Assembly (NCBI RefSeq): GCF_018457175.1
Contig: NZ_JAGFNU010000003.1
Span: 124,001-188,000 of the forward strand
Reading direction: 5' to 3'
DNA: 64,000 bases
Source of the DNA: Pseudohalocynthiibacter aestuariivivens
GTDB lineage: Bacteria > Pseudomonadota > Alphaproteobacteria > Rhodobacterales > Rhodobacteraceae
Positions 51,163 through 60,323 of the stretch are shown one piece after another (position 1 is the first letter of the stretch; each line of letters starts with the position of its first letter). The notes under the pieces are model-generated. The model saw only the letters and a list, made by a program, of their open reading frames with translations. It did not search any database and was not told where the DNA came from. A program made the position numbers and the translations under genes.

Positions 51163-52563
51163 ATGAAACATTTCCCGATCTTTATGGCAGTCGAGGGCCG
51201 CAAAATCACCGTATCTGGCGGTGGCGAAGCGGCAATTGCGAAGCTGCGCCTGTTGCTAAAAACAGAAGCACACATTTCGGTTTTTGCCACAAACCCTGCT
51301 GAAGAAATCAAGAACTGGGCCGCCTCTGGCAAGCTTTCACTGAAAGATCGGCCATTTCGGGCTGGAGACACAGCCAGATCTGTTTTGTTCTATGCAGCAA
51401 ACGAGGATGCAGCCGAGGACGCCCGCGTCGCCGCGATAGCGGAAGATGAAGGGGCATTGGTAAACATCGTAGACAATCTGAATGATAGCCAGTTTATCAC
51501 CCCTGCCATTGTTGACCGCGATCCGGTTACGATTGCAATCGGCACCGAAGGCGCAGCCCCAGTGCTTGCACGCGCTATCAAAGCTGATCTCGAAGAAAAA
51601 CTCTCTCCTGTTCTGGGCATGCTCGCGCGTATCGGCAAAGCATTCCGTCACAAGGTTGAAGCCCTTCCAATGGGCCGCAAACGTCGCGAATTCTGGGCTG
51701 ACTATTATTTCAAGACGGGAACTGCCGCGCTAGAAGCTGATGGTGTCGAAAGTCTTCGTCCAACACTTGATAGCTTGCTGAAAGATCATCTGAGCCGCTC
51801 TGAACAGCCTGGTCATGTTGATCTCGTGGGTGCTGGCCCCGGTGATCCGGAGTTACTGACTCTTAAGGCGCGCAAGGCGCTGGATGCAGCAGATGTGGTT
51901 GTATATGACCGTCTCGTTGCCCCGGAAATTCTGGAGCTCGCCCGCCGCGAAGCGATTTTGCTGAATGTCGGAAAAGAAGGTTTTGGGCCTTCCGCCACTC
52001 AGGAAGAAATCAACGCGCTTTTGATTGAACATGCACAAAACGGTGCGCATGTTGTACGGCTGAAATCAGGTGATCCCACCATATTTGGCCGTCTTGACGA
52101 AGAAATAGACGCACTTGATGCCGCAAACGTTAGCTGGCGCATCGTACCCGGCATCACCGCTGCCTCTGCCGCAGTTGCAGGCATTGGGCAAAGCCTGACC
52201 AAACGTGGCCGCAACAGCGAAGTTCGCTTCCTGACAGGTCACGACATGAAGGGTTTTGCCGAACAGGACTGGCGTGCGCTTGCCCAAACCGGCGAAGTCG
52301 CCGCGATTTACATGGGTAAAAAGTCAGCCCGGTTCATTCAGGGTCGCCTGATGATGCATGGCGCTGCACCAAACACGCCCATAACCGTTATCGAAAATGC
52401 CTCTCGCCCAACGCAACGCATTGTTTTAACAGTTCTTTCAGAGCTTGGCAACGCATTGACCGAGGCAAGTCTGACCGGCCCCGCCCTGACCCTATATGGC
52501 CTCGCGCCCCGGGCGGCGCTCGCCCTTGCTGACACATTTGATAAAAAGGTTCTGAGCCTATGA
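51163..52563 (+). CDS. cysG: Siroheme synthase (precorrin-2 dehydrogenase / uroporphyrinogen III methyltransferase)
   Basis: A 466-residue bifunctional enzyme making siroheme for sulfite reductase. I start at the ATG 51163 after AAGGCG. The N-terminal NAD-dependent dehydrogenase/ferrochelatase part (about 1-200) has VSGGGEAAIAKLRLL in place of the more usual VGGG-VA. The methyltransferase part begins HVDLVGAGPGDPELLTLKARKALDAADVVVYDRLV and has VVRLKSGDPTIFGR and VPGITAASAAVAGIG. Its stop overlaps the next ATG by four bases. Confidence 0.95.
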   Translation: MKHFPIFMAVEGRKITVSGGGEAAIAKLRLLLKTEAHISVFATNPAEEIKNWAASGKLSLKDRPFRAGDTARSVLFYAANEDAAEDARVAAIAEDEGALVNIVDNLNDSQFITPAIVDRDPVTIAIGTEGAAPVLARAIKADLEEKLSPVLGMLARIGKAFRHKVEALPMGRKRREFWADYYFKTGTAALEADGVESLRPTLDSLLKDHLSRSEQPGHVDLVGAGPGDPELLTLKARKALDAADVVVYDRLVAPEILELARREAILLNVGKEGFGPSATQEEINALLIEHAQNGAHVVRLKSGDPTIFGRLDEEIDALDAANVSWRIVPGITAASAAVAGIGQSLTKRGRNSEVRFLTGHDMKGFAEQDWRALAQTGEVAAIYMGKKSARFIQGRLMMHGAAPNTPITVIENASRPTQRIVLTVLSELGNALTEASLTGPALTLYGLAPRAALALADTFDKKVLSL

Positions 52564-52868
52564 GCCAAAACTTCGCCCCTAAAATCGTAACAGCGAACCA
52601 CCTTGTTGAAGGTGATGTTATCTACCTGACCGAAAACGGTGACTGGTCTCGCAACCACAGCGACGCTGAGTTCATCACAGATGAGGCACGCGCCGCGATC
52701 CGCCTGGGCTTTGCCGAAGCACAACAGGAACGAGTTGTGGGTGCCTATCTGGCGGACGCAAAGCTTGGCCCGAATGGCCCGGCCCCAATCCACTTTCGTG
52801 AAGATTTCCGCTCTCGCGGACCTTCAAACTATCAGCATGGCAAACAGTCGGAGCAAACCAATGTATAA
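52560..52868 (+). CDS. DUF2849 protein of the sulfite reductase operon
   Basis: A 102-residue protein of the DUF2849 family, with core IVTANHLVEGDVIYLTENGDW and EAQQERVVGAYLADAKLGPNGP-PIHFREDFRSRGPSNY. It overlaps both neighbours (cysG by four bases, cysI by eight). This small gene is regularly found between cysG and cysI in Rhodobacteraceae, which suggests a role in sulfite reduction, but no function is known. Confidence 0.88.
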   Translation: MSQNFAPKIVTANHLVEGDVIYLTENGDWSRNHSDAEFITDEARAAIRLGFAEAQQERVVGAYLADAKLGPNGPAPIHFREDFRSRGPSNYQHGKQSEQTNV

Positions 52869-54531
52869 GTATAACGACTTTGACGAAGCATTTGTTCGCT
52901 CTCGTAATGCCCAGTTCCGCTTGCAGGTCGAACGTCGCGTTGACGGATCGCTAACCGAGGATGAATTCAAGCCCCTGCGCCTGATGAATGGTCTCTATCT
53001 ACAGCTTCACGCCTATATGCTGCGGGTGGCCATTCCTTATGGCACGCTTGATTCCGCTAAAATGCGCCAGCTTGCCTATCTTGCTGACCGCTGGGACAAA
53101 GGCTATGGCCATTTCACTACCCGCCAGAATATCCAGTACAACTGGCCAAAACTGTCGGATGTGCCGGATATGCTTGACGCACTGGCTGACGTTGAAATGC
53201 ACGCGATCCAGACATCCGGGAACACAATCCGCAACGTAACCGCTGACCATTTTGCAGGTGCATCTGCTGATGAAATCGAAGATCCGCGTCCAATCGCGGA
53301 ACTGCTGCGCCAATGGTCAACGGATCACCCTGAATTCCAGTTCCTGCCGCGCAAGTTCAAAATCGCCGTATCTGGCAGCCCGACAGATCGCGCTGTGACG
53401 CGCGCGCATGATATTGGCCTGCGCATGGTGCGCAATGAGGCGGGAGAGCCCGGTTTTGAAGTCATTGTTGGTGGCGGCCTTGGCCGTACCCCGATGGTTG
53501 GCAAAGTGCTTCGTGAATTCCTGCCAAAGGCAGACCTGTTACCATACTGCGAGGCAATTGTAAGTGTTTACAACCTCTTAGGTCGTCGCGACAACAAATA
53601 CAAAGCACGCATCAAGATCACTGTTCACGAAAACGGGCTTGATAAAATACGCGAGCTTGTTGACGCACGGTTCACACAAATTCGCCCAGAGTTTTCCGGG
53701 GTTGATCAGGAACATCTTGCCGAGATCGAGCGCCACTTTGCAGCACCTGAATTCGTCAGCGGCCCAACTGCTCAATATCAAACCGCGCGCGACACCAACC
53801 CGGCTTTCCGGTCATGGTCTGATACCAATCTGAGTGCGCATAAAAACCCTGACTACGCGATCGTCACAATTTCGATCAAGGCGCATGGTCAGACACCGGG
53901 CGATGCAACTTCTGATCAGATGCGCGTGATGGCCGATCTTGCCGAACAATATGGGCATAATGAACTGCGTATCAGCCACGAGCAAAACGTGATCCTGCCG
54001 CATGTTCACAAGAAAGACCTGCCGGCAATCTATGCCTCACTGAAAGAGGTGGGTCTCGCGACCGCAAATATCGGGCTGATCTCTGACATCATCGCCTGCC
54101 CCGGCATGGATTACTGTGCCCTTGCGACCGCACGCTCAATTCCCGTTGCCCAGCAAATCGCAACCCGTTTTGACGAGTTGAAGCTCGAGCATGATATCGG
54201 CGAACTGAAAATCAAAATCTCTGGCTGTATCAATGCCTGTGGCCACCACCATGTTGGTCATATCGGCATTCTTGGGCTCGACCGTGCCGGCGTGGAAAAC
54301 TACCAGATCACGCTTGGCGGCGATGGTACAGAAAACGCCGCCATCGGCGAACGTGCCGGTCCCGGTTTCGCCTATGACGAGATCGTACCAGCAATAGAAC
54401 GGTTGGTGCTTGGATATCTGGACATGCGTCTTGATGCTGAAGAACCCTTCCTTCAGACCTACAAACGCTTAGGTGCCGGCCCATTCAAGGCTGTGCTCTA
54501 CCCGGAGGCAATCAAGAAAAATGCGGCATGA
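52861..54531 (+). CDS. cysI: Assimilatory sulfite reductase hemoprotein (nitrite/sulfite reductase family)
   Basis: A 556-residue siroheme and 4Fe-4S enzyme. I start at the ATG 52861 (MYKYNDFDEAFVRSRNAQF). It has two ferredoxin-like half-domains (LYLQLHAYMLRVAIPYGTL; AIVTISIKAHGQTPGDATSDQM) and cluster/siroheme cysteines in ACPGMDYCALATARS and KISGCINACGHHH. The organisation with cysG, cysH and fpr points to six-electron reduction of sulfite to sulfide. Confidence 0.94.
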   Translation: MYKYNDFDEAFVRSRNAQFRLQVERRVDGSLTEDEFKPLRLMNGLYLQLHAYMLRVAIPYGTLDSAKMRQLAYLADRWDKGYGHFTTRQNIQYNWPKLSDVPDMLDALADVEMHAIQTSGNTIRNVTADHFAGASADEIEDPRPIAELLRQWSTDHPEFQFLPRKFKIAVSGSPTDRAVTRAHDIGLRMVRNEAGEPGFEVIVGGGLGRTPMVGKVLREFLPKADLLPYCEAIVSVYNLLGRRDNKYKARIKITVHENGLDKIRELVDARFTQIRPEFSGVDQEHLAEIERHFAAPEFVSGPTAQYQTARDTNPAFRSWSDTNLSAHKNPDYAIVTISIKAHGQTPGDATSDQMRVMADLAEQYGHNELRISHEQNVILPHVHKKDLPAIYASLKEVGLATANIGLISDIIACPGMDYCALATARSIPVAQQIATRFDELKLEHDIGELKIKISGCINACGHHHVGHIGILGLDRAGVENYQITLGGDGTENAAIGERAGPGFAYDEIVPAIERLVLGYLDMRLDAEEPFLQTYKRLGAGPFKAVLYPEAIKKNAA

Positions 54532-55273
54532 AACGCTACACCTAACCGTCAATGAGCGGGTGGAGCAGCTAAATGTACGGTACCAGCACCACGGGGCAAC
54601 CTCGGTTCTGGAACGCGCACTTAGCGACCCATTTGTTGGACAAATTGGCTTGGTTTCGTCCTTCGGGGCGGAGTCAGTCGTGCTGTTGCATATGATTTCG
54701 ATCATGGATCGAACCACGCCCGTTTTGTTTATCGACACCGAGATGCTGTTTGAAGAAACGCTCGACTATCAACTTGAGATTACAGAGCGGTTGAAGCTTA
54801 CAGACGTACGGATTGTTCGTGCAACACAAGTGGACGTGAATCGCCTTGATCCGGCCGGAACATTGCATCAGCATGACACAGATGCTTGTTGTGCATTGCG
54901 CAAATTCGCACCCTTGCAAAAGGCCCTCTCAGGGTTTGATGCCTGGATCACGGGACGCAAAAGGTTTCAGTCTGACACCCGCGCTGCGCTCGACTTCTTT
55001 GAAAACGAAGAAAATAAGCGCATCAAGGTAAACCCGCTTGCCCATTGGACACGCGATGATGTGCGCGACTATATGGAAAACAATCGCCTGCCGCGCCATC
55101 CGCTGGTTGCAAAAGGTTACCCTTCGATCGGATGTGCGCCCTGCACATCACCGGTAAACGAAGGCGAAGACCCGCGCGCCGGGCGCTGGCGCGGCGAAGA
55201 AAAAATCGAATGCGGCATCCATTTTGTAAATGGCAAAATGGTACCCGGCCCCCTGCCCGTAGGAGCATCATGA
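54521..55273 (+). CDS. cysH: Adenylyl-sulfate (APS) reductase
   Basis: A 250-residue reductase converting APS to sulfite. I start at the ATG 54521, overlapping cysI by 11 bases, with CGGAGG upstream. Cys123-Cys124 (DACCALRK) and Cys205/Cys208 (GCAPCT) form the CC...CXXC cluster set that marks APS rather than PAPS reductases, and Cys231 in IECGIH is catalytic. SSFGAESVVLLH binds the nucleotide. It is coupled to the DUF934 gene. Confidence 0.95.
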   Translation: MRHETLHLTVNERVEQLNVRYQHHGATSVLERALSDPFVGQIGLVSSFGAESVVLLHMISIMDRTTPVLFIDTEMLFEETLDYQLEITERLKLTDVRIVRATQVDVNRLDPAGTLHQHDTDACCALRKFAPLQKALSGFDAWITGRKRFQSDTRAALDFFENEENKRIKVNPLAHWTRDDVRDYMENNRLPRHPLVAKGYPSIGCAPCTSPVNEGEDPRAGRWRGEEKIECGIHFVNGKMVPGPLPVGAS

Positions 55274-55689
55274 TGACGACACTTGTAACAGATACCGGGT
55301 TTCAGACCGAAGATTGGGCTAATGGCTTTTTCCGCCTTGAGGAACTGCCCGCAAACACACCGCCTGCCTTGGCCGTTGATCTGGACTCTGACGCGGAACC
55401 CGAAGCTTTGAAACCACATCTGTCCCATATCGATATGATACGGGTGGATTTCCCAAGCTTCGCCGACGGTCGTGGTTTTACCATTGCCCGGCGTCTGCGC
55501 ATGATGGGGTTTCACGGTCGTTTGCGCGCCCGTGGCCATGTCATCGCAGATCAATATGCAATGGCGCGGCGCGCTGGCTTTGACGAAGTTGAAATCAGCG
55601 AAGACCTTGCCGCACGTCAGCCAGAGGATCAGTGGCAGTTCCGTGCGGACTGGCGTGCCCATGACTATCAGTCGCGGTTGCGGACCTAG
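55270..55689 (+). CDS. DUF934 protein associated with sulfite reduction
   Basis: A 139-residue DUF934 family protein. The start is one of two adjacent ATGs at 55270/55273, after GTAGGAGC and overlapping the cysH stop. Family marks are HIDMIRVDFPSFADGRGFTIARRLR and LRARGHVIADQYAMARRAGFDEVEI. DUF934 genes usually sit beside cysI and cysH and are thought to assist electron supply to sulfite reductase; the mechanism is unproven. Confidence 0.9.
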   Translation: MMTTLVTDTGFQTEDWANGFFRLEELPANTPPALAVDLDSDAEPEALKPHLSHIDMIRVDFPSFADGRGFTIARRLRMMGFHGRLRARGHVIADQYAMARRAGFDEVEISEDLAARQPEDQWQFRADWRAHDYQSRLRT

Positions 55690-55753
55690 ACCTGAGCAAA
55701 ACAAAATCTTATATCTCCCCAGACAGAGGGCGGGGCGCAGTCCCGCGTAAATT

Positions 55754-56575
55754 ATGAACGAGCATGTAACAGTGAATGACGCCGCCCCGGTAAAAGCCGT
55801 ACCCACCCTGCCCGACGCTCAGACCGTGACGTCTGTTAAACATTGGACCGACAGACTGTTTTCCTTTCGTGTGTCGCGTCCGCAAAGCCTGCGGTTCCGT
55901 TCGGGCGAATTCGTGATGATTGGCCTTATGGGTGAAAATGGCCGCCCTTTGCTGCGCGCTTATTCCATCGCCTCGCCAAGCTGGGATGAAGAGCTGGAGT
56001 TTTATTCGATCAAGGTGCAGGATGGCCCGCTGACATCACGCCTGCAACACATCCAGCCCGGGGATGAGATTATTCTGCGACCCAAGCCGGTTGGAACGCT
56101 AGTGCATGATGCACTGCTGCCCGGAAAACGGCTTTACTTCTTTGCGACCGGCACCGGTATCGCACCTTTCGCGTCGCTGATCCGCGACCCTGAAACCTAT
56201 GAAAATTATGACGAAGTTATCCTGACGCATACCTGCCGCGAAGTTGCGGAATTGGAATATGGCCGCCAGTTGGTCGAAAGCCTGCGTGACGACCCGCTAA
56301 TCGGCGAACTCGTCGGGGACAAGCTAAAGTATTACCCGACAACCACGCGCGAAGAGAGCCCGAAGATGGGCCGGATTACCGAACTTTTGAAATCAGGTCA
56401 GGTCTTTGAGGATCTTGGCATTCCGCCGCTAAACCCGGAAACGGACCGCGCGATGGTCTGTGGGTCGCTCGGCCTGAACAATGACATCAAGGAAATTCTG
56501 GAAGCCGCCGGACTGCGGGAAGGCGCGAATTCCGACCCCAAGGAATACGTGGTCGAAAAAGCCTTCGTCGGATAA
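55754..56575 (+). CDS. fpr: Ferredoxin/flavodoxin-NADP+ reductase
   Basis: A 273-residue bacterial-type FAD reductase. FAD-binding LLRAYSIASPSWDEELEFYSIKV, then DGPLTSRLQHIQPGD, NADP-binding FFATGTGIAPFASLIRDPETYE, and a C-terminal YVVEKAFVG of subclass I type. It starts 64 bases after the DUF934 gene and likely feeds electrons through ferredoxin to CysI. A strong terminator follows, closing the operon. Confidence 0.94.
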   Translation: MNEHVTVNDAAPVKAVPTLPDAQTVTSVKHWTDRLFSFRVSRPQSLRFRSGEFVMIGLMGENGRPLLRAYSIASPSWDEELEFYSIKVQDGPLTSRLQHIQPGDEIILRPKPVGTLVHDALLPGKRLYFFATGTGIAPFASLIRDPETYENYDEVILTHTCREVAELEYGRQLVESLRDDPLIGELVGDKLKYYPTTTREESPKMGRITELLKSGQVFEDLGIPPLNPETDRAMVCGSLGLNNDIKEILEAAGLREGANSDPKEYVVEKAFVG

Positions 56576-56597
56576 AAACCAGACGAGTTAGAAAAGC

Positions 56598-56625
56598 AAA
56601 GCCCCGGTTTTATTCCGGGGCTTTT
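56598..56625 (+). terminator. Terminator of the cysteine operon
   Basis: A stem AAAGCCCCGG / CCGGGGCTTT (10 bp) with a 7-base loop and trailing Ts, 22 bases past the fpr stop. Confidence 0.85.
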
Positions 56626-56862
56626 CGTGTTGTGGCACACAGGAACAGTCTAGTCGGCTGTAACGCGCTGATCTAACTCATCAGCGGATAACAACTTAAT
56701 ATACCGAAAGGATAGCGGCGCTGTGAAATGGTTAGACGGGGTCTTTACATTTCTTTAGGTTGTGTGACTTAATGGATTTATTCGCATTAGCTGATTTGCT
56801 TGCTCTGCCGAGCAGAGCGGTGTGAACAAAAAAACACCAAGTAATAAAAACAGGCTAAATCC

Positions 56863-57942
56863 ATGACAGGCAGCTCATCCAAATTTCTGTTTCTGGCTCT
56901 GGCGATAATATTCCTTATTTTTGCTGGTTTGCTGTTTTATACTCAACGGGATCAAACAACTGCAGAATACAATATCTGTAGATCTGCGAAGCAAAATCCG
57001 GAGGCCGCAATACCTGCCTGTTCGGAGTTATTGTCGACTTCCGACCTCAGTGATACAAACCGCGCCAGACTATACCATTTTCGAGGTCGGGCATCGTTTT
57101 CTTTAGAAGACTGGCCGAATGCCGCAAAGGACTTTGAGCGTTCCACGGAACTGGTGCCGGATGACGATCTCTATTGACAGTGGCTAAGTGATGCCCTTGG
57201 TGAAATGGATGAATATCAAGCTGCGTTAGACGCAATTGAAATTGCTATTTCTCTCAATCCGTCCAGCAGATTCAACCACCAGCACCATCTGCAAATGTTG
57301 TGGCGTCTGGGGCGCATTGCAGAGATGGAAGCGCGCGCCAAACAATTGATGGCAGATTATCCGGAAGCGGCGTGGTTCCCCGAATTCCTAGGCTACGTGC
57401 TCCATCGGGAAAAGCGACATCAGGAGGCATCAAGGCATCTCAAAACTGGTTTGGCACTGGATCCGGCAAGCTCCTATGGAAGAAAAAAGTTCTTTGAGGT
57501 CTGCAGATCCGCAAATGACGCGTGCCCACCGCTATTTCCTGAAACTCGCCATATGAGGCCTACTCTGGAATGTGATCAGGCGTGGCAAGCAGCGGCGGAC
57601 TTATTGCCAGCTTCAAGAAACGATGGGGTGGCTAGGACGATACCAGATTTGGTGCCTGACCCAGCCGGTAATCGATCATTGCAAAATCTTGTGGGTGGCC
57701 CGAAAGATGGCTGGGCTCTGGCGTATCCAGGGTTTATGGGCGCGGCACTCTCTTTTGAACAGGATGGCGATACAAAGAGTGCTGAGCACCTTATCATTTT
57801 CGATCGCTTGCTCGAATGCACCCAGCAAAGCTATTTTGACCACCCGCTATTCGATCAACAAATGTATCTTCAGTTTCAGGTTCTCTATAGCAAGGAAATT
57901 CGTGAGAACCTTCTCGATCTTGCCCACCTGTCAGATGGATAA
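56863..57942 (+). pseudogene. TPR-repeat protein gene interrupted by an in-frame TGA
   Basis: The frame runs 104 codons from the ATG at 56863 (N-terminal membrane anchor FLFLALAIIFLIFAGLLFY, then a first TPR helix pair) to a TGA at 57175-57177. It continues open in the same frame to 57942. Around the stop it reads DDDLY-stop-QWLSDALGEMDEY, where homologous TPR units have Trp (TGG), so a single TGG-to-TGA change is the simplest cause. The joined product would be 359 residues with tandem TPR units (AALDAIEIAISLNP, EASRHLKTGLALDP). A restart at the ATG 57205 is possible. Confidence 0.75.
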
Positions 57943-58149
57943 CAGTAAGTGGAAGTGCTTTGTTTTGGTGCGGATTGATAGACTTGCGTGTGTGAGAAAG
58001 TTTTTCGAAACCACATCGATACTTCAGCCTTACGGATTCCAATCATTTACGAAAAAATTACCTGCCGCGATTTCCGCGACAGGCATTGGTTGGGACTTTT
58101 TGTCTGCATGACACGTTGAAATTCAAAGCGCCACTTTAGAGGAGTCGGG

Positions 58150-58710
58150 TCAGAGACCCAACGCCTCTTTCACTTGTGTCAGGACTGACTCGACAAGATC
58201 AGGGTCCTCAGATGCTTGTTCGACTAGGGCTGACATCGTGGTTTTCTGGATGACGCCAAGGTCGGACCCATCAATCATTTCAATGACTTTCGCGGCGTCA
58301 AAACCTTCTGCTGTCAGTGCGGCATCAACCATGGGCTCGGTTGCCATTTCCACCGCTGCCTCTGTAGTTGTGTCAGTCACTGCCTCGGTGGCGGTTTCAG
58401 CAGCTTCCGTAGCTGTTTCTGTCACGGTTTCGGTTGCAGTCTCTACCGCCTCTGTTGCGGTTTCAGTCACAGCCTCGGTCGTCGTTTCAACAGCTTCAGT
58501 CGGTTCCTCGACCGCTTCGGTCACCGACTCGGTCACAGTTTCCACCGCTTCTCCCGCAGCTTCAGACGCTTCTTCCAGCGCGGCTGGCGTTTCAACTTCG
58601 CCAGAATCGCTCTCCATAACTTCACTAACTGGCGCGTTGCTTTGATAATAAGCGTATCCGCCAACACCCGCAGCCGCGAGCAAAGCCGCGATAATCCAAG
58701 TCTTATTCAT
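58150..58710 (-). CDS. Single-pass membrane protein with a Thr/Glu/Ala repeat region
   Basis: A 186-residue protein. It has an N-terminal anchor WIIAALLAAAGVGGYAYY, then about 85 residues of imperfect TEAVETATE-type repeats (residues about 45-130), probably a long helix or disordered spacer. It ends in a compact 50-residue domain (FDAAKVIEMIDGSDLGV, LVESVLTQVKEALGL). AGTAAGGAATAA precedes the ATG. It is a paralogue of the next gene upstream, sharing the start MNKxWII-ALLA and the YA-Y/F-NQS region. Unknown function; probably periplasmic. Confidence 0.75.
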   Translation of the reverse strand: MNKTWIIAALLAAAGVGGYAYYQSNAPVSEVMESDSGEVETPAALEEASEAAGEAVETVTESVTEAVEEPTEAVETTTEAVTETATEAVETATETVTETATEAAETATEAVTDTTTEAAVEMATEPMVDAALTAEGFDAAKVIEMIDGSDLGVIQKTTMSALVEQASEDPDLVESVLTQVKEALGL

Positions 58711-58721
58711 TACTTTATTCC

Positions 58722-59006
58722 TTACTCTGTAATAGATTCGATAACGCCTTGAACGGCGTCTGTAGCTGCTTCTTCCGCTTGGTCGACAGCTTCTTCCGCA
58801 GCCTCAGACACAACTTCGCTTGCAGATTCAACCGCGTTTTCAACAGCTTCCGCAACGTCGCTTGTTTCTTCTGCTTCAGCAGCATCATCCGCGACAGCAG
58901 GTGTTTCAACGGTTGGTTCTTCCTCTGCAGTCTGGCTTTGGTTAAATGCATAGCCGCCAATTGCTACGACTGCGAGCAAGGCAAGAATGATCCATATTTT
59001 GTTCAT
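58722..59006 (-). CDS. Small single-pass membrane protein, paralogue of the adjacent gene
   Basis: A 94-residue protein. I start at the ATG 59004-59006 after AAAGGAATATTG. The anchor is IWIILALLAVVAIGGYAF, followed by an acidic Ala/Glu/Val-rich helix (AVENAVESASEVVSEAAEEA). It lacks the C-terminal domain of its neighbour. The two genes are 11 bases apart and look like a tandem duplication that diverged in tail length. Function unknown. Confidence 0.72.
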   Translation of the reverse strand: MNKIWIILALLAVVAIGGYAFNQSQTAEEEPTVETPAVADDAAEAEETSDVAEAVENAVESASEVVSEAAEEAVDQAEEAATDAVQGVIESITE

Positions 59007-59197
59007 CACAATATTCCTTTCCGTATTTAAAACGTGCTCATTAACGCGTGCTATGACAGATGACTGCGGATAGGGAAAGCATGCTAGGGGGAAACTGGCG
59101 GCTGTTTGCTCATCTTTTGCTGTTATCGGCTTGAATTGGCGGGGTTTGCCGTCTAGTTTCCCGCACAGCATTGCACAACTGTTGAAGGAAATTTGTT

Positions 59198-59743
59198 ATA
59201 GCTCGCAGACCCCACAACGCCCCACCGGTGCGTGAAACTGGCCCCCGCGTAAATGAAAATATCAAGGGTACTGAAATCCGGCTAATTGGCGCCGATGGCG
59301 AAAACGTCGGAGTCGTATCCCCCGCCAGGGGCATGGTGCTGGCAGAAGAAGCTGGGCTTGACCTGGTCGAAATCTCGCCCAATGCGGTGCCGCCCGTGGT
59401 CAAGATCATGGATTTTGGCAAGTTCAAATACGAACAGCAAAAACGTGAATCTGAAGCGCGCAAAAAGCAAAAGATCATTGAAATCAAAGAGGTGAAGTTC
59501 CGCCCGAACACGGACACCAATGATTACGATGTGAAAATGCGGAACGTTTTTCGTTTTTTAAACAACGGCGACAAGGTGAAAATTTCACTCCGCTTTCGCG
59601 GGCGTGAAATGGCGCACCAAAACCTTGGCCGTGAACTGTTGGAACGCGTCGCAGAAGACACCAAAGACATTGGCAAAGTCGAAAACATGCCAAAAATGGA
59701 AGGCCGGCAGATGATCATGATGATCGGGCCACTGCCGAAGTAA
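59198..59743 (+). CDS. infC: Translation initiation factor IF-3, probable AUA start
   Basis: A 181-residue factor. IF-3 homologues I recall begin with an ARRPHNAPP-like segment before RETGPRVN. Here the matching frame reads (ATA) [21 protein letters not shown], with AAGGA eight bases before the ATA at 59198; no ATG, GTG or TTG is in place. The first usable standard start is a GTG at 59228, which would cut ten residues. Domain marks are [28 protein letters not shown], and [19 protein letters not shown]. Rare starts on infC allow IF-3 to repress its own translation. Confidence 0.93.
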   Translation: MARRPHNAPPVRETGPRVNENIKGTEIRLIGADGENVGVVSPARGMVLAEEAGLDLVEISPNAVPPVVKIMDFGKFKYEQQKRESEARKKQKIIEIKEVKFRPNTDTNDYDVKMRNVFRFLNNGDKVKISLRFRGREMAHQNLGRELLERVAEDTKDIGKVENMPKMEGRQMIMMIGPLPK

Positions 59744-59783
59744 CGCTTTTCGTTCTGAAAAACGACTCAACGAGTAAAAACGC

Positions 59784-59815
59784 AAATGCCCCCGCTTTCG
59801 CAGGGGCATTTTTGT
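59784..59815. terminator. Terminator after infC
   Basis: A stem AAATGCCCC / GGGGCATTT (9 bp) with a 10-base loop, followed by TTTGTTT, 40 bases past the infC stop and before the convergent membrane-protein gene. Confidence 0.82.
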
Positions 59816-60220
59816 TTATGCAATCGCACGATCACCTTTGATCCATCTCCAAGCATCAACATAGTCGAATGCCAGTGAAATTACATTTATGAAAAGCAAC
59901 GCCCAAAGATAGGTTTGATATTCGCCTACAATTGAATCGGATCTGATTGTCGTCCACAAAATCCAGATCAGAGGAGTCCAGCCAACAATGTGGGAAAATG
60001 CCATTGCTCTGGAAAAGCCGCGCTCTCTTGCCATGATGTAAAAGTTGGGCATCATGCCGACCACAATGGCCAACACTGCGATCAGCATCCCCCGCGGCTC
60101 TGAAAGAAATGCGAGACTTACCATATTGAGCGGGGCCAGAATAAATGCCAGCCAGATTTGCACCCACCCGGGTAATCTGCGAAAGCTTTTCCATATATCG
60201 ATTATCATTTTCATACTCAC
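59816..60220 (-). CDS. Small membrane protein of unknown function
   Basis: A 134-residue protein with four hydrophobic segments (about residues 18-38, 43-63, 75-94 and 101-119). Trp-rich ends such as PGWVQIWLAFILAPLNMVSLAFL and SHIVGWTPLIWILWTT suggest a membrane-embedded bundle. The frame starts MSMKM; internal Mets at residue 3 or 5 are alternatives. I recognise no family. It lies between infC and the CoxL cluster and is probably expressed alone. Confidence 0.6.
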   Translation of the reverse strand: MSMKMIIDIWKSFRRLPGWVQIWLAFILAPLNMVSLAFLSEPRGMLIAVLAIVVGMMPNFYIMARERGFSRAMAFSHIVGWTPLIWILWTTIRSDSIVGEYQTYLWALLFINVISLAFDYVDAWRWIKGDRAIA

Positions 60221-60277
60221 GTTATTGGCGAAATTATCACCACAACCTAAACGTGTATTAACATGACTTCCACAAGA

Positions 60278-60305
60278 AAGGCCGCAGCACTGCTACTGCG
60301 GCCTT
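60278..60305 (-). terminator. Terminator of the CoxS-CoxL-CoxM operon
   Basis: A stem AAGGCCGCAG / CTGCGGCCTT (10 bp) with an 8-base loop, followed on the minus strand by TCTTGTGG. It lies 18 bases past the FAD-subunit stop. The T-run is weak. Confidence 0.65.
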
Positions 60306-60323
60306 CAACTTTATGTGACGCTA

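Noticed and set aside
58380-58560. Short repeated DNA units as a possible CRISPR or satellite array
   Set aside because: The units are imperfect, in phase with codons and encode the TEAVETATE repeats of a membrane protein; there are no unique spacers.
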